From Linnemannia hyalina (taxonomy: Eukaryota > Mortierellomycota > Mortierellomycetes > Mortierellales > Mortierellaceae), in NCBI GenBank assembly GCA_019671135.1, contig JAHRHY010000002.1, positions 1,984,001-2,048,000 of the forward strand: a stretch of DNA of 64,000 nt, in the 5' to 3' direction. The notes beneath the pieces are model-generated. The model worked only from the letters and a program-made list of their open reading frames with translations, was not told the origin of the DNA and made no database searches. A program made the translations under genes and the position numbers. Of this stretch, positions 44,249-56,375 are shown one piece after another (position 1 is the stretch's first letter; every line of letters starts with the position of its first letter).

Positions 44249-46369
44249 TTGAGGCGGGTTGAAATTAAGGATTGGACAGAGAGTAAACAGACTGCGCCTG
44301 GAAAAATATGCGCGTCGTTACCAGTCTGAACTCTGGTAAGGTAATGTTGGTTGCATTCTTTACTTGAGGAGGCAGGAGTACATTCGTAGATTCTTGAGTG
44401 TATGGAAGGAGGCAGGGATGGATCAGATATGGTGGGGTAGCAAAAGCGAAAGGCAGGGGATGGTTAAGAACAAAAAAAGACTGAGAGGAGGCACGGGTGG
44501 GACGTTTTTATACGATTGAAAACCCGATTGTTGGTTACTCTCTTCTTGTTGCATCGGCTGAAGAGCACATCGGCTCTCAGAGCTGCAGGAGGGAAAAGCG
44601 CATCTTTCACGTCTCATACTGAGGATGAACAGTTCTACGCAGCGTCCTCTTCGTGCTATAATTTATTTGAGTTGTTGCTTATTACACGTCGAGGAAAGTA
44701 CAAATAACAAACGATATACCGGACGATCCGACATATGAAGAAATGTGCACGAAAAACTTTAGATCCTCTAATGCTATGGGGGCATTCATGCAATGGGAGG
44801 AGAGTGCGGTAAGGAAAGCTAGCAAATGGAGAGAGAGAGGAGTGTTATTTTTGCTGTTATTCTTTCACCCACGTTCCGTTTCTTTCTCTCGCACAAACCG
44901 ATGTGCCAGGACCCGATCGCATAGAGAATGGCGAACCATTCCCGCGCAAGCCATCGTTTATCATAGGTTTCTCAAGTGGATATATAACGCTTTCCACAAA
45001 GCAAGAACAAACAACCTCCAACTTACTATTGAGTAACAGGCGGTGAATCGAAAACAAAACAAAAAAAAAGAGGGCAATGCATACTTGGATGCATCTGACC
45101 GAGACAAGGAAAACAGACAGATAAAGTAAACAGCAAACAACAAACAAATTTTCGATTCAATATCTTTCCTCCATGATGCATGATGGCAACCGAAGGTGCA
45201 CTACGAACAATGAGAGGTGCCCATGATCGATAGACAAAGAGAAATCTCTTGCTTGTCTAATCCACAAGTATCTTGTTTCAAGACCACATCCTTCGGGTGT
45301 GTCTGAGAAAAGATGTGTAACCAACGTAAGAGGCACCGCTATAGCTGACGCGTTTCTCTTATGCCCGTTGAATGCAAATAGCATACAAGTGTGGGTTCAT
45401 GCCTCGTAAACAAGTCAATGCATATCGTCTAACAAACTATGCTGCGAATATAAAGAACTGGTCCTGGTCCCGGTCAGGGAGCATTGTTGATGCTAGTAGG
45501 CCGGGATAACTGAGGTACAATCGCATACTTCTCAAGAACTATATGTCTTACGCGTTTTGACATATCTTCTCTGACCTATGGAACAGTGGAGAAGGGTTTA
45601 CTATATAACTGACTTGCACAATCGACAGTGACTCGAGAATGTTAAAAGGATATGCACTTAACAATGCTGCATCGATTAGTGGAGAGGCAAAACACAATAA
45701 CACAATAAAGGGGATGATTTCACTGGGCTTTGACAGCTGTGTGATGGTAAGGATGTGGAAGAAGCAAAAGGGGAAGACGAGCGAGTGGACGTGGCTGATA
45801 TTTGAACCCCACAAATCGATCAATTGAGGGTGAACCCAAATGCGGAGTCAATGTCAGATAACATTATTTTCAGGGGCCATCACTTGTCTCAAGGCTGCAC
45901 CGAGAGATCGCCGGGATCAATGGAGACGGTCCTGTTGATCCTTGAGGCAAAATATATCCATTGGTGGCGGTGAACTCTGCTGTTCCTGTGCAGGCCCTCT
46001 CATCTTTGCGCGACAAAAGCAAACCACGTGGTACAATTGAAGGGTAGGCCTAGATGCTCTCCAAGTTCTGTTACATGGCAACGTGCCATGGTGGCAGATT
46101 AAGGTGCATAGCCGTTTTCAAATTACCTGGTCTAATTACCCAAAGGAAAGCAACAAAATGTGAGCATCATTTCACTTCTCTTTCTTCTTTCTTCTTCCAA
46201 TCTCTTCGCCCTCTCTTTTCATTTCTCTTCTCTTCACCCCATCCCCATTCACTCCCACTCCCCTATTCACTCTTGTCCTGTTTTTCATATCTATCAACGT
46301 ACTCCTGTAACCCACTACCTCGAGCCTTGACTCGATACACTTTCGTCTCCAACAGCACGAAAAATACAA
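44249..46369. other. Intergenic region
   Basis: This 2.1-kb stretch separates the secreted gene from the ion-channel gene. It contains poly-purine and CT-rich areas (46165-46280) before the downstream start and short frames without motifs. A minus-strand segment near 45880-46015 reads RACTGTAEFTATNGY-like sequence that could be exonic, but nothing connects to it. Confidence 0.45.
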
Positions 46370-49300
46370 ATGAACCAGTGCAGTCTAGTCCCTCATCACT
46401 TGGACAGTTCTGTGAACAGCTCCAGAACTACCAACAGTTCTGTCAGTGCATTGGATTTACAAATGGAACCCCTTATGGACAAACACAGCCATCGAGCCAT
46501 ACGGCCAGAACCCGTTCCAGATGCAGTGCCTTTCGAATCGTCGTCCATGGCAATTCATATTCCCGGTTTGGCAACAATACCTGAAACATCCAGGCCTGGC
46601 ACTCGTATGTCCCTTCTTTGGGTTATCATGATATATTTCCTCTTTCTATTCTTATTGTCAACATGCAATTGCAGATGATGATCAACCGGAGTATCCATAT
46701 CATCCTTTTTTTTGGTTGTTAGCTATCAAGTGGTACTTCAACACGGCCGCTAGACAACCCGGTGAAAAACACAACTGCAGCATGGTCAATGAGTAAGTCG
46801 ATTGACTTTTTTTTTATTAGCTTAGGCCCTTCTCTCCTCTCGAAGAGTCGATGCTCACTCCTGATTTGTTTGTGCATTTGTGACCAATTCGAAAAATAGA
46901 TATTAATCACCTCTGGGGGTGCATGCGTCTTGCCAAAGAATTAATGTGAGCACTCATGTTCGATAAACAAACGAACAAGGATGGAGCGACAACATGTTCT
47001 TCTCAACCTCTTGACTGAACAGCATCCTTTTTTTTGCATTCATAGTGGACATTGCTCGACAGGGATATGAGTGAAGGTCTCTATGACATTACTCTAGGGC
47101 TCTCAATCGAGGGGCTGATATTGGAGACTATCGAATCCATATCAATTACCGTTGTTATGCAGTCGCACACAGAGCCTACGGAGGTACTTAGAGCGCCAAC
47201 GTTTGTTTGTTGAAAGGTCCAACGGAAACACATAATAGATATACTGACAGCTCTTACATCCTTGGCTTTTGCTAGATCATCACCAGCAACGACCTGAGGA
47301 ACATGAAAACGAACCCAAGAATCCCAAAAGTCAGAGGCGCAATCAAGTTGAGACTCCACCAACAAGTCTTCAAAAGCAGCAAGGAGGAGAGCAAGGGCGA
47401 TATCAAGTTTATCATGGACATCAGGACACTCTCAGACGCCAAAGTTGACTCTGGATCGATTGTGATGTACTACATGGAGACTTGCCGGAATGTCTTTGGA
47501 GATGACATCTCAGGTAAAACAATGATGGGTGTTTGTACTCTGCATGAACATGGAAGTAACGCCACCCTTCGCAAAGACTCATTAAGCATTTTTTGGCCTT
47601 CTTGTTTTCAGATGCTAGTACGATAAGACACCGACCATACATTAAGTCATTCAATCTCTATGGCAATGACAGGTCAAATTGCGATAAAGCGAGGCGGCCG
47701 TCAAAGTCATTCACTCATATTGCAGTGTCTGGAGATGGGTCCCATATCGTAACTCTGGCAACAATGGCAGCACCAACAACGCCAGGACCACGAGCACCAC
47801 GGGCAACACAACTGACTCAGACAGGGTCGCTCGTAATGGAGGTGTGGGATGTCAGAAATCCTAGCAGCACAAACGACAATATCCCTTGCGCCGAAGAAAC
47901 AATAGTCATGTTAAGCAACGGGTCGCTGGATGTCGCCGTGTCGTGGAATGCCTCCATGATTGCACTCTTAGACATCAGCCCCGTAAGGGTCGCGCACCAC
48001 ACAAAGCAGGACACCTTAAGCATGTTCAGAGTATTTACGCACGAGAGGAATGACAACGTCAACCAGCAATCTCAATCATTGTCGCGCTGCAACTTGAAAC
48101 GTGTCGACTGCCGTCCAGACCTGAAAACATACATCGGCAACGGAAGATTTCACTTTGCTTCGAACCCTGGCGCGGAGTTAGACAAGGAGCTCTTTATAAC
48201 ATGCGACGGCAAGGCTCTCAACCTGTACAGTCCTTTCAAACAGTGGTCCCATATCCGCCGTATTCCGCTCGACGAAGAGTCTTCATTAGGATACTATGAC
48301 CTCGGCGCGGCTCTATCCAAGCACCTCCGAGGAAGTCACCTGGCGCTCACCAGTAGGAGCAAACAACATGTTACCGTCTGGGACGTCGAACAGGGGGCCG
48401 TGGCGTCATTTACGGATCGCCCAACAACCAACACCTTCGCTCTGTCATCCGATGGGCTGCTCATGGTATTCGTACACCGACATCATATCAATCTTCATTC
48501 AGCCAATACCGGGGCTATGATCGGAGCTTGCCATCTGGAGGAATTGACGAACAAGCACCTCATCTCCAGCGTTTCTTTTATCGAGGGCGACAAACGGATC
48601 ATGGCCGAGACGAACTACGAGGATCCGAACCTTGGCCCACAACACTTGGGATTCATCATCGATACCACCACCTTGGTTGTTGAGGATCGGTACTTCTTGC
48701 CCCCCAGGGTTTTTTCTCACCATGCTTCAGTGGACAGTGAACGTCTGGTGTGCTTGCATCACTACACGCTGGACCTAATTCATCTAAAGGACAGGATTGT
48801 CTCCACCCCCGCCTCATTGCAGAGGACAAGATGTGATAACTACTGCACAGATCAATTGTCCGCTCAGGGTACCCTGCCTACCGTCCTGCTCGTCCCATCG
48901 TCTGGTCTACATTTCAAGGCTCAGAAATTACCCGCATCGGCGTCATCCCCTGGATCGGTGGCTATCACGGCCTCAAAAAATAGCAACCCATCCGAGGAAA
49001 AGTTGATCTTCCAGGTGCCTGGTAATTACGATATCGCTGCCTTCCTTCCGTCTCATTCTTGCCTTGTCGTCCAGCGCTCATCCTTGATCATGATCTGGAA
49101 ACTACCGAGGACCATCTCTGGAAACCACCAACTTATTCTTGTGCACAGTCTTGGATCTGGTCTGGCTTGGCGAGTCTGTCGAGAGCAAAGGATATTTTCG
49201 CACGGTCTTCATCCAAATACGAGCGAAATGAACGTATACTTGAATATCGAGCACCCATTCACCTTGGACAACAGCGAGTATTTCATGGGTGGCATGGCTG

Positions 49301-51436
49301 CTCTCGTCCAAATGTTTGCAGATGCGAATGAGACTTATCGGAGTCACATTTTCCAGTACCTCGGACGGCATATCAATACTTATCCAGACCCGCGGGACAC
49401 CTTGACAAGTGTTCTTGGCCATATTTGCAGCGCTTGGTCCCCGGATGCCCATGAGTTGTACTGCTCCTTTTTGAAGGCACTTCTTTATTCCCCTTCGACG
49501 CGTAGGATCCCACGACCCGACCTTGAAAAGACCTGGAACCCCCTCATGATTTTCCTCGACCTGTCCAAAAAGAATGCACAGGCTATTGCGCTTGCAGAAA
49601 TCATTATCGACTACTGCATTGACACAGCCAAAGCCAATAGGGACCCTAGCTTTCTCGCGCCTGTCTCACGTTCTCTTGCCACTTTGGTTGAACGCAATGG
49701 TCCTCACTCGGAACTAGCGCTCAAGACTCTGCGAGGTTTTGCCTATGTACCCGTCAGCCATCGCTCCTATGTGATCGAGCACCCTACCTGGCCTCTTTTT
49801 CGCCGTGAGCATAGCCTCGGATGTGTTCTTGTTTCTTGAGGCGGTCCAATATTTTAATAATCCCAGCCGCTACTTCAGGTAAGAATATTAACAGCATTGC
49901 TTTGCCTGCCTTGCTGTTCGTCTTCCTGTGCCTACTGACGTGTTTCTTTTTTCTTTTCTGCCCACTTTTATATTTCAACATAAACTAGTCCAACGTTCAG
50001 GACTTACAACTTTGCAGACCTACTGGCGTTCTTGACTCCCTTGTTTGGAAGCATTTACCAACTATTGATTATCTATGACCACGTATCTGGCGACACCAAT
50101 CTGGGCTTCTTAAGCTACTCAGTTCTCTTCATTAGTTTACACATGGTATGAACGTATTCCATAATCGTCGTGGTGATCTTTGATGAGAAGCACGCGGAAT
50201 ATGACTATGTCTCATTAACACAACCTTCAATCTGCTCCCCACCTCTACCTTGAAATAGTTGTTCGAGTTACGGGTTGTCAAGAGTGTCTGTCATTTCGTC
50301 ACGATCATCATCCAAGTCATCAGAGCGATCCGCGTATTCTTCCTTGTCTTTGCTGCGGGTCTCCTCGGTTTCACAATTGCGATTCTTCACCTTCTTCGCG
50401 GTTGTGTCAACAGCTCATGCTCCAATCTCTCAGAAGGGTTTCCAACAAACTTTCTCGAGTCCATCTTAGCCGTGTACTTTGTCATGGTACGAGCAAAGGC
50501 ACCAAGAGGATGGTGACAGGACGACTCTCGACTTGTATATGTTTGATGGTTGCTAATTGTTGTTTGTGATATTTCTTCCTTTTCAATCTGCCTTTCTTTT
50601 CGTAGGGCGGTCGATATGATCCATTCGATAACAACTTTAAATCGGGCGGCTTCGCGTTTCACTTCATCTTGATCGTGTTCTTCTTCTTCACGGTCATCCT
50701 CATGTTGAATGTGCTTATTGGTACGTCGCTTCTTGCATGTTCCTAACTTTTGTCCTAGTTGCCAATCTTTACCCGCGTTGATTGATTCTAGCCGTATTTC
50801 TTTTGCCCCTTTCTCCCTTTGCAGCGCTAATCAATCTGGCATTCAACGACGGCGACCAGACATGGCGCCTAACATGGCTGGAAAACAGGATGCGTTATGT
50901 CGAAAGTGCCGAAAACATGACCTATATCCACCCAGGTAACACTACATGGCGTGTTTCGTCCTATGCGCTCCCCTTCACTTCCCGTCACTCGATTTCAATT
51001 ATAAGCGCATACACACACTTACGACTGCAGCAACTGCAACGCTCATCGAGTAAGTTTCCGAGAAACACAGAGCTGCTTCCCATCGACAGTCTTTTATTCC
51101 GCGACGCCACAACAGGTCCGGGACTACGACAGGGAGACTAAGCAGTTGATCGAAGATTTTGCACCGACAGTCGCTCGACCTGATGGGGCTTCGAAGGGAG
51201 GTGGAGGGGAGGATGACAATACCAGCATGCAGCTGCACTTTGAGCAGAAGCGAGCAATTGACGAACTAAGGTCGGAGTTGAAGTGCGGGCTCAAGGAGGA
51301 CCTGCAGTCTCTGAGGGACGAGAATGCGTTGTTACGGGTGCAGGTGAGCGAGCTGCAGCTGCAATTGACCACCCTGCCTGGTGAGATCGTGGCCCTACTG
51401 AGGGCATACGAGACTCAGCCCGGTCGTACACATTGA
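46370..51436 (+). CDS. WD40-like plus ion-transport (TRP-like) membrane protein, one apparent frameshift
   Basis: Ten exons join in phase: 46370-46604, 46675-46792, 47063-47183, 47276-47513, 47612-49878, 49989-50145, 50259-50486, 50606-50720, 50825-50935 and 51051-51436, about 1,325 residues. The N-terminal half holds WD-like strands (FTHIAVSGDGSHIVTLATM, LVMEVWDVRNP, VTVWDVEQGAVASFTDRP). The C-terminal half has six-span channel features: FFAVSIASDVFLFLEAVQYF (S1/S2-like), LLAFLTPLFGSIYQLLIIY and an LFELRVVKSV voltage-sensor-like S4. It also has a pore/S6 region ending MLNVLIALINLAFND, the TRP/ion_trans S6 pattern. It ends in a coiled coil (LRSELKCGLKEDLQSLRDEN). Between bases 49790 and 49803 the frame must shift by one; see findings. 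A Ca2+-type channel with a propeller domain is inferred. Confidence 0.72.
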
Positions 51437-51764
51437 CCTTCTTGGGTCTTTTCTGTGCAAAGAATAATAGAAGAGCAATTGACCTCGTTCCAATCCGTCC
51501 TTGTGTTCAGACGCTGTCCCTGATTTAAATCTTTGCTCCGTTGCTCCAGTCCTTTTTGCATTCCTGAACCACTGAATCAGCTCCATTCTCTTTGTTGGCT
51601 CCAACGTGATCACTCAACCCATGAACTCCATTCTCAACATCACTCACGGCGAGCGATGGACATATAATAGGCCATCATGACTTCTTTCAACAACCAGCAA
51701 CCAACCAGCAACACAACAACACATACCCTCACACCTTGCCATAACACTTTAGTTATTCAACACA

Positions 51765-52538
51765 ATGACCACTTTGAGCGCTATCCCAGACCAAACCTTC
51801 ACAACTCCTTCCTTGGGTCTGGATGTTCAATCGATCCTCGCTTCTGAGTCGGCCACCCTGGACCCCTCGATGACCAAGGACCAAATCCTCGAGATCGGAC
51901 AATTTCTCACCAACAACAACACTCACCTGACCCACCTCACCCTAAGCGAAGGGTTCAAGGATCTGCAAGAGGCCCTCAAGGAGTTCTTTGAGCTCCCTTG
52001 TTGCTCACAGCTTGAGTCCCTGGAATACAAGGCTGGTGGATCGAGTTTTGCTCAGATCCTTCTGGCAACCTCCTCCGCTGGCGCCAACACTCCAGTGGAC
52101 CTGGATCAGGTGTCCGACAGCGCCATCGTGACCAAGAAGGTACCCTTTGTCAAGACCCTCAAGAACCTCCGTCTCGGATACAACTCTGACAGCCCCCAGA
52201 CCAAGACAGACATTGCAGTCTTCAACGGTCTGCTGAAGCACATGATCGAACTGGAGTCGTTCATTCTTGCTCAGCCCCTCGATAGTTTGGCCCTCCTCGA
52301 AGGGTTGTCGACCTCCCTGCCTCATTTGCAAAAGTTGTCGATCGTATTGAACAACGAGAGCGGGTTGGAGGAGGAGGAAGTTGTGTCGAGGATCAAGGAG
52401 GACTTGTTGCCTGGGGTGGAGGATTTGGAGGTCGAGATCGATGAGCGCGAATCAAGCTATTACCTCAACCTGAGCCGGGATCGTCACTTCGAAGCTTTTA
52501 TTCGTCGCTTTGGAGGCGAGCGCAAGCAACAAGCATGA
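51765..52538 (+). CDS. LRR-like protein without F-box, unknown function
   Basis: A single-exon gene of 257 residues. Units such as THLTHLTLSEGF, CSQLESLEYKAG, VKTLKNLRLGYNS, LPHLQKLSIVL and GVEDLEVEIDE resemble weak leucine-rich repeats. The C-terminus is charged (FIRRFGGERKQQA). No F-box, membrane span or catalytic motif is visible. It resembles the repeat part of the F-box protein at 8246, so it may be a member of the same expanded solenoid family that lost the F-box. Expression as a stand-alone protein is supported by a clear start and stop and by the polyadenylation-like AATAAA at 52592. Confidence 0.65.
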   Translation: MTTLSAIPDQTFTTPSLGLDVQSILASESATLDPSMTKDQILEIGQFLTNNNTHLTHLTLSEGFKDLQEALKEFFELPCCSQLESLEYKAGGSSFAQILLATSSAGANTPVDLDQVSDSAIVTKKVPFVKTLKNLRLGYNSDSPQTKTDIAVFNGLLKHMIELESFILAQPLDSLALLEGLSTSLPHLQKLSIVLNNESGLEEEEVVSRIKEDLLPGVEDLEVEIDERESSYYLNLSRDRHFEAFIRRFGGERKQQA

Positions 52539-52677
52539 GACGGGCAAGAACAGGAGCGTGGAGGGATAGGCCAATGCGTACAGCCATTAATAAATACCAA
52601 GCTCACTTTTAAAAATCACGCTCGGCTCGGATGATTCGATTTCCACTTTACTTTTCTTTTTCACTTCCCCACACATT

Positions 52678-52699
52678 CACACACACACACACACACACG
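52678..52699 (+). repeat. (CA)n microsatellite in the crotonase promoter
   Basis: A CA run of about 20 bp ends 11 bp before the crotonase ATG, likely in the 5' leader. Confidence 0.85.
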
Positions 52700-52710
52700 A
52701 CTCAAAAACT

Positions 52711-54091
52711 ATGGCAAAGGAAGATCCCTCCAAGCTGGTGCTGGTAGAGAAGCGTGGTACTACCACCATCATCACCATCAACAGACCTCACAAACGCAAC
52801 TGTGTCAACGGACCCACCGCCAAGGCTCTCTATCAGGCCTTCCTTGACTTTGATGTCGATTCAACCGTAAGTAACAGGTTTCATATGTCGCTATTCTTCT
52901 GTCGCAGGCTTCGACGGTATGGAAATAACAGTGCTTTAATAAACATCCTACTTCTAGGCAGCTGTTGCCATCTTGACAGGTGCTGGTGAGTGGTTAAGTT
53001 ATCAACTGTGCGCTTGCAATGTAATGACCAACATCTATTACGGCGCTTGCTTACCTTCATTGTTTCCCTGTCATTCACAACAATAGGCGGTAACTTTTGC
53101 GCAGGAGCCGGTGAGTGACCCAATGCTTTTATCTCAGGCTCACAAGTATCTCCATAGGTGTCCAGATAACTCATCACGGCTCCCAATATCAACCCCATTA
53201 GACCTTGCGGCTGTCCTGAACCAAGACGAAGCCAACCCCATGTCAGCCGAGTGGGAAGACACACTCCCTGGCCCTATTGGACCTATGGGGTAAGATATCT
53301 CATTCTTGTTAGTCGTAATTCCTCTTCCATGAAAGTGGCAAGGTTTATTAACAATGCTATTATGTCTCCTTAACACTACAAACCACCAAAAAAATAGCCC
53401 GAGTCGCATGGTCCTGTCAAAGCCGGTGATTGCAGCGATCTCCGGGTTCGCGGTTGCTGGAGGGTTGGAACTGGCGCTGTGGTGTGACATGCGGATTGTT
53501 GACACAACGGCAACCTTGGGTGTGTTTTGTCGTCTGAGGGGTGTGCCCCTGATTGATGGAGGTACTGTCCGTCTTCCTCAGGTCGTCGGGCGCGGCGTTG
53601 CCATGGACCTGATGCTCACAGGGTAATGTCTTTTAATCATTGGACTTCGGTGCTAGTTTGCCTCGGTCTTCGTTTTCCTGATCACTCTCTGTTCCTGTTC
53701 TTGCTTATGTTCTGTACCTGAGAAACGTGGTATTAATTGCTCGTATCTCTTGAAATATGACTTTAGACGCGCGGTCAAGGCTGATGAGGCACTCAAGATC
53801 CAGCTGGCAACATGCTACCCGCCCTCATACGAGACAGTATCCTCAACACCCGCCCTCGAGCAAGCACTGGCACTGGGAGCCTTGCTGGCAGAACATCCTC
53901 AGGTGTGCATGCGCAATGACCGGTTGAGCACACACCTGGCGAATCCGATCCGTGAGGCGATGCTGAAGGAGTATGAATTGGGACTCGAGACGTTGACGAG
54001 CGGCGAGTTTGTGCAGGCGATCACAAAGTTCTTTGAGGCGACTGATGAGAAGAAGAAGGGCATGGGAAAGAAGGCTTCGGCAAAGTTGTAA
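52711..54091 (+). CDS. Enoyl-CoA hydratase/isomerase (crotonase) family protein
   Basis: Six exons join in phase: 52711-52866, 52958-52985, 53087-53110, 53202-53289, 53398-53622 and 53767-54091. The two small exons (28 and 24 nt) encode AAVAILTGAG and GNFCAGA, the conserved oxyanion-hole segment. The rest follows crotonase order: KPVIAAISGFAVAGGLELAL (second oxyanion element), then GVFCRLRGVPLIDGGTVRLP with the active-site loop, then VVGRGVAMDLMLTG. About 281 residues. Acting on enoyl-CoA substrates is inferred from family. The usual GLVN-RVV segment after RAVKADEAL is replaced by QLATCYPPSYETV, an unusual sequence that may alter the C-terminal trimer interface. Confidence 0.85.
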
Positions 54092-54685
54092 AAAAGGAGT
54101 GACTCTTGAATTCTTTCAGAGGACGTAAAAAATAAAATTTGCAGAGGAAATCAGTGTGAAGTATACCATGCCCACACCTGCAAACACGAGGTATCACACC
54201 TGTTGTCAAGAGGTATTTCACCTCGTACCGAGCGGTACTCTACATCCGCAGGCCAATTTTAGCCAACAAAGCTGCAATGGTCTCTTGTCTTCTTTTTTCG
54301 CGGGTTTTGGAGAATGAGTGGCCGTTAAAAAGTTCCGCTGTGACGCCTGGCACATTTTTTATTTTTGATACGCGATTTTTACTCCAGAGAATAGCTTGTG
54401 GTGACAAGGGGATGGCATACTGGGAGAGTCTTCAGTCCGGTTCTGTTAACACTGGCTCTGAGCAACAATAGCTATCACCCTTCACGATAGAAACGGAAGA
54501 AAATACAAAGGCTATCTATTACTTCCATCTACTACACCTTCATCTGAGTACTTTACCGTGTGGTTGGAAAAGCTAAACTACATATCACGTGATCGGTTAT
54601 TTAATGTATCACATGACTCAGTTTCTGATAATACTTTGGAATTGGAATAAGAACATTCCAAATATTCACATATACATCTGAAAAT
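54092..54685. other. Intergenic region
   Basis: No gene is recognised. An imperfect inverted repeat, GAGGTAT ... GAGGTATTTCACCTC (54186-54230), is visible, and A/T runs occur. Confidence 0.5.
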
Positions 54686-54757
54686 GGACTGCTGGCCCAA
54701 TGGAAAGGCGTCTGACTACGAATCAGGAGATTGCAGGTTCGACCCCTGCGTAGTTCA
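54686..54757 (+). tRNA. tRNA-Arg (anticodon ACG)
   Basis: The 72-nt molecule folds into a full cloverleaf. The acceptor stem GGACTGC pairs with GTAGTTC (two G-U pairs) with A at the discriminator. The D-arm uses GCC/GGC. The anticodon arm TCTGA/TCAGG encloses loop CTACGAA (anticodon ACG). The T-arm is GCAGG/CCTGC with loop TTCGACC. No intron is present. A T-run (TTTTTG) begins about 25 nt downstream, fitting a Pol III terminator. Confidence 0.93.
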
Positions 54758-55002
54758 TTACAATAGAGTATGCGCTCTAGATCATTTTTGTTCGCGTTTC
54801 TTTTTTTTTTGTTTGAAACCGAATCCCACATGGTGAACAGAAGAAGATATTCTGACATCTAATGTCAAATTATCTTTTTCCCAAGAGGACGCGGCCCAAG
54901 CCCACCAATCGATTGAGAGTGGAGACCCTTGTTTACAGAGCGACTACCCAACGGCTGTCCTTCTAGCAGCAGTTTCAATCTCATCAATGACGCCAATGAT
55001 CA
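54758..55002. other. Flank between tRNA and hAT remnant
   Basis: The first 30 bases hold the putative Pol III terminator of the tRNA. The rest shows no clear gene. The frame of the hAT remnant may extend back into it. Confidence 0.45.
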
Positions 55003-55266
55003 TTGGAGATAGTGCTTCAACTTGCACAAGTCAATGCGGAGAGTTGTATCCTTGCATACAGGGTGCTGGGGAATACTACACGCAACGCTGTGTACTTCGA
55101 CGATCCACTTGCATTTTGGCGGATGATGGATATCATGGACAACTTCGCCAGTCTCTGTTGCCTTGCACGAATGTATCTCACTATCCAAGCAACGTCCTCT
55201 GAAACAGAGAAACTTTTTAGCGAGGCAGGGATGGTTTACACAGCAAGAAGGTCCCAGCTTTTTTGA
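55003..55266 (+). mobile_element. hAT transposase remnant (C-terminal dimerisation region)
   Basis: The 87-residue frame contains DDPLAFWRMMDIMDNFASLC, CLARMYLTIQATSSETEKLF and SEAGMVYTARRSQL. This matches the hAT C-terminal dimerisation signature (PLxxW, ARxxL, IxATSxxSERxFSxAGxxxxxxRxxL). The rest of the transposase is absent or too decayed to read, and I see no terminal inverted repeats. It is a dead fragment. It lies about 250 bp from tRNA-Arg. Confidence 0.8.
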
Positions 55267-56375
55267 GAATAACTTTGTAGCGTTATTTTCTTGCTTTTAT
55301 TGCAAAGAATAACTGTGGCAAAGGTGTGTAGGAGGGGAGAGGGACCAACAACAACGGAAAAAATATACGAAAAAAAGAAACGTTGCGACGAATTGTCAGA
55401 TTCATCGACATGGGCAGATCACATTTTGTGTTACGCCCATGCTAGCATGTATCCCACATGCAATTTAGACTGGGGACAGTGATCAATGTGTAGATGGTGG
55501 GAAGGAGAGGGAGGCGTTTGAGTGTGTGAGTATGTATGTCTGGTGTACGTTGCCCATGTCGACGGATCTCGGGGAGTTTTTTGCCTTATTTCTGAATATC
55601 TTACACTAACAAAGTTTACACCTCTGGTCCTTTACACAAGGGGAGGGTTTAAGTTCACATGAAGCTGCTGGCGATATTAAATAAACAAGATGCAACAGCA
55701 GGGATCCAACATGGTTATCTCCAGCGGCCTACCCTGACGACCGCTCACCATGGATGCACTCAACACACAAATGCATAGAAAAATTTGGTGAAACAAAGCA
55801 AAGTGCTGCCTATATCAAATGGGCATCCTACCAGGTGAACAGGCGCCCTAAGAAACAGAACGATGGATGGGGATACACTCACAGGGATCTTTACTTAAAC
55901 CCAGGGCGGAGCCATCGAAATTCTTACATTCCTCTTTGGAGTGCGATGCCAGAGCTGTAGCCATGGTTTTTTCGCCACTGTAAGAAAAGCAAAATACCAG
56001 CGGGAGGTAGATTTCTTACAGTGGCCAATACAACGACACAGTGTCCATGCAAGCTTTTATTTTTACGAAGAAATCATTGGGAGCGACAGAAAGTAAGGAG
56101 GCGACCTGCAGCACAGAAAAAATAGTTTGTCTCAGTGTTAATAAGTTTGTAGTCAAGAAAAAGCAAGCGCGAAAGTACGACCAATAGTGCGCCGTTGAAT
56201 TTTATTATTAAGAATTGGTATTGTTATCAATAAGTTATCATACACACATGTTTAATTTTATGCAGCGCCCCGTAATAAATGATCCATACAGAACGGGTTG
56301 GGTATGGTGTGCGCTCCTTTTCTTTACATTCACTCCTCAGGTACTCCTGAATCATTCAACCAAACAAGTCCCACC
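55267..56375. other. Intergenic region
   Basis: Contains short frames without known motifs and the promoter of the SET/MYND gene (start ATG at 56376). It may hold further decayed transposon sequence. Confidence 0.4.
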
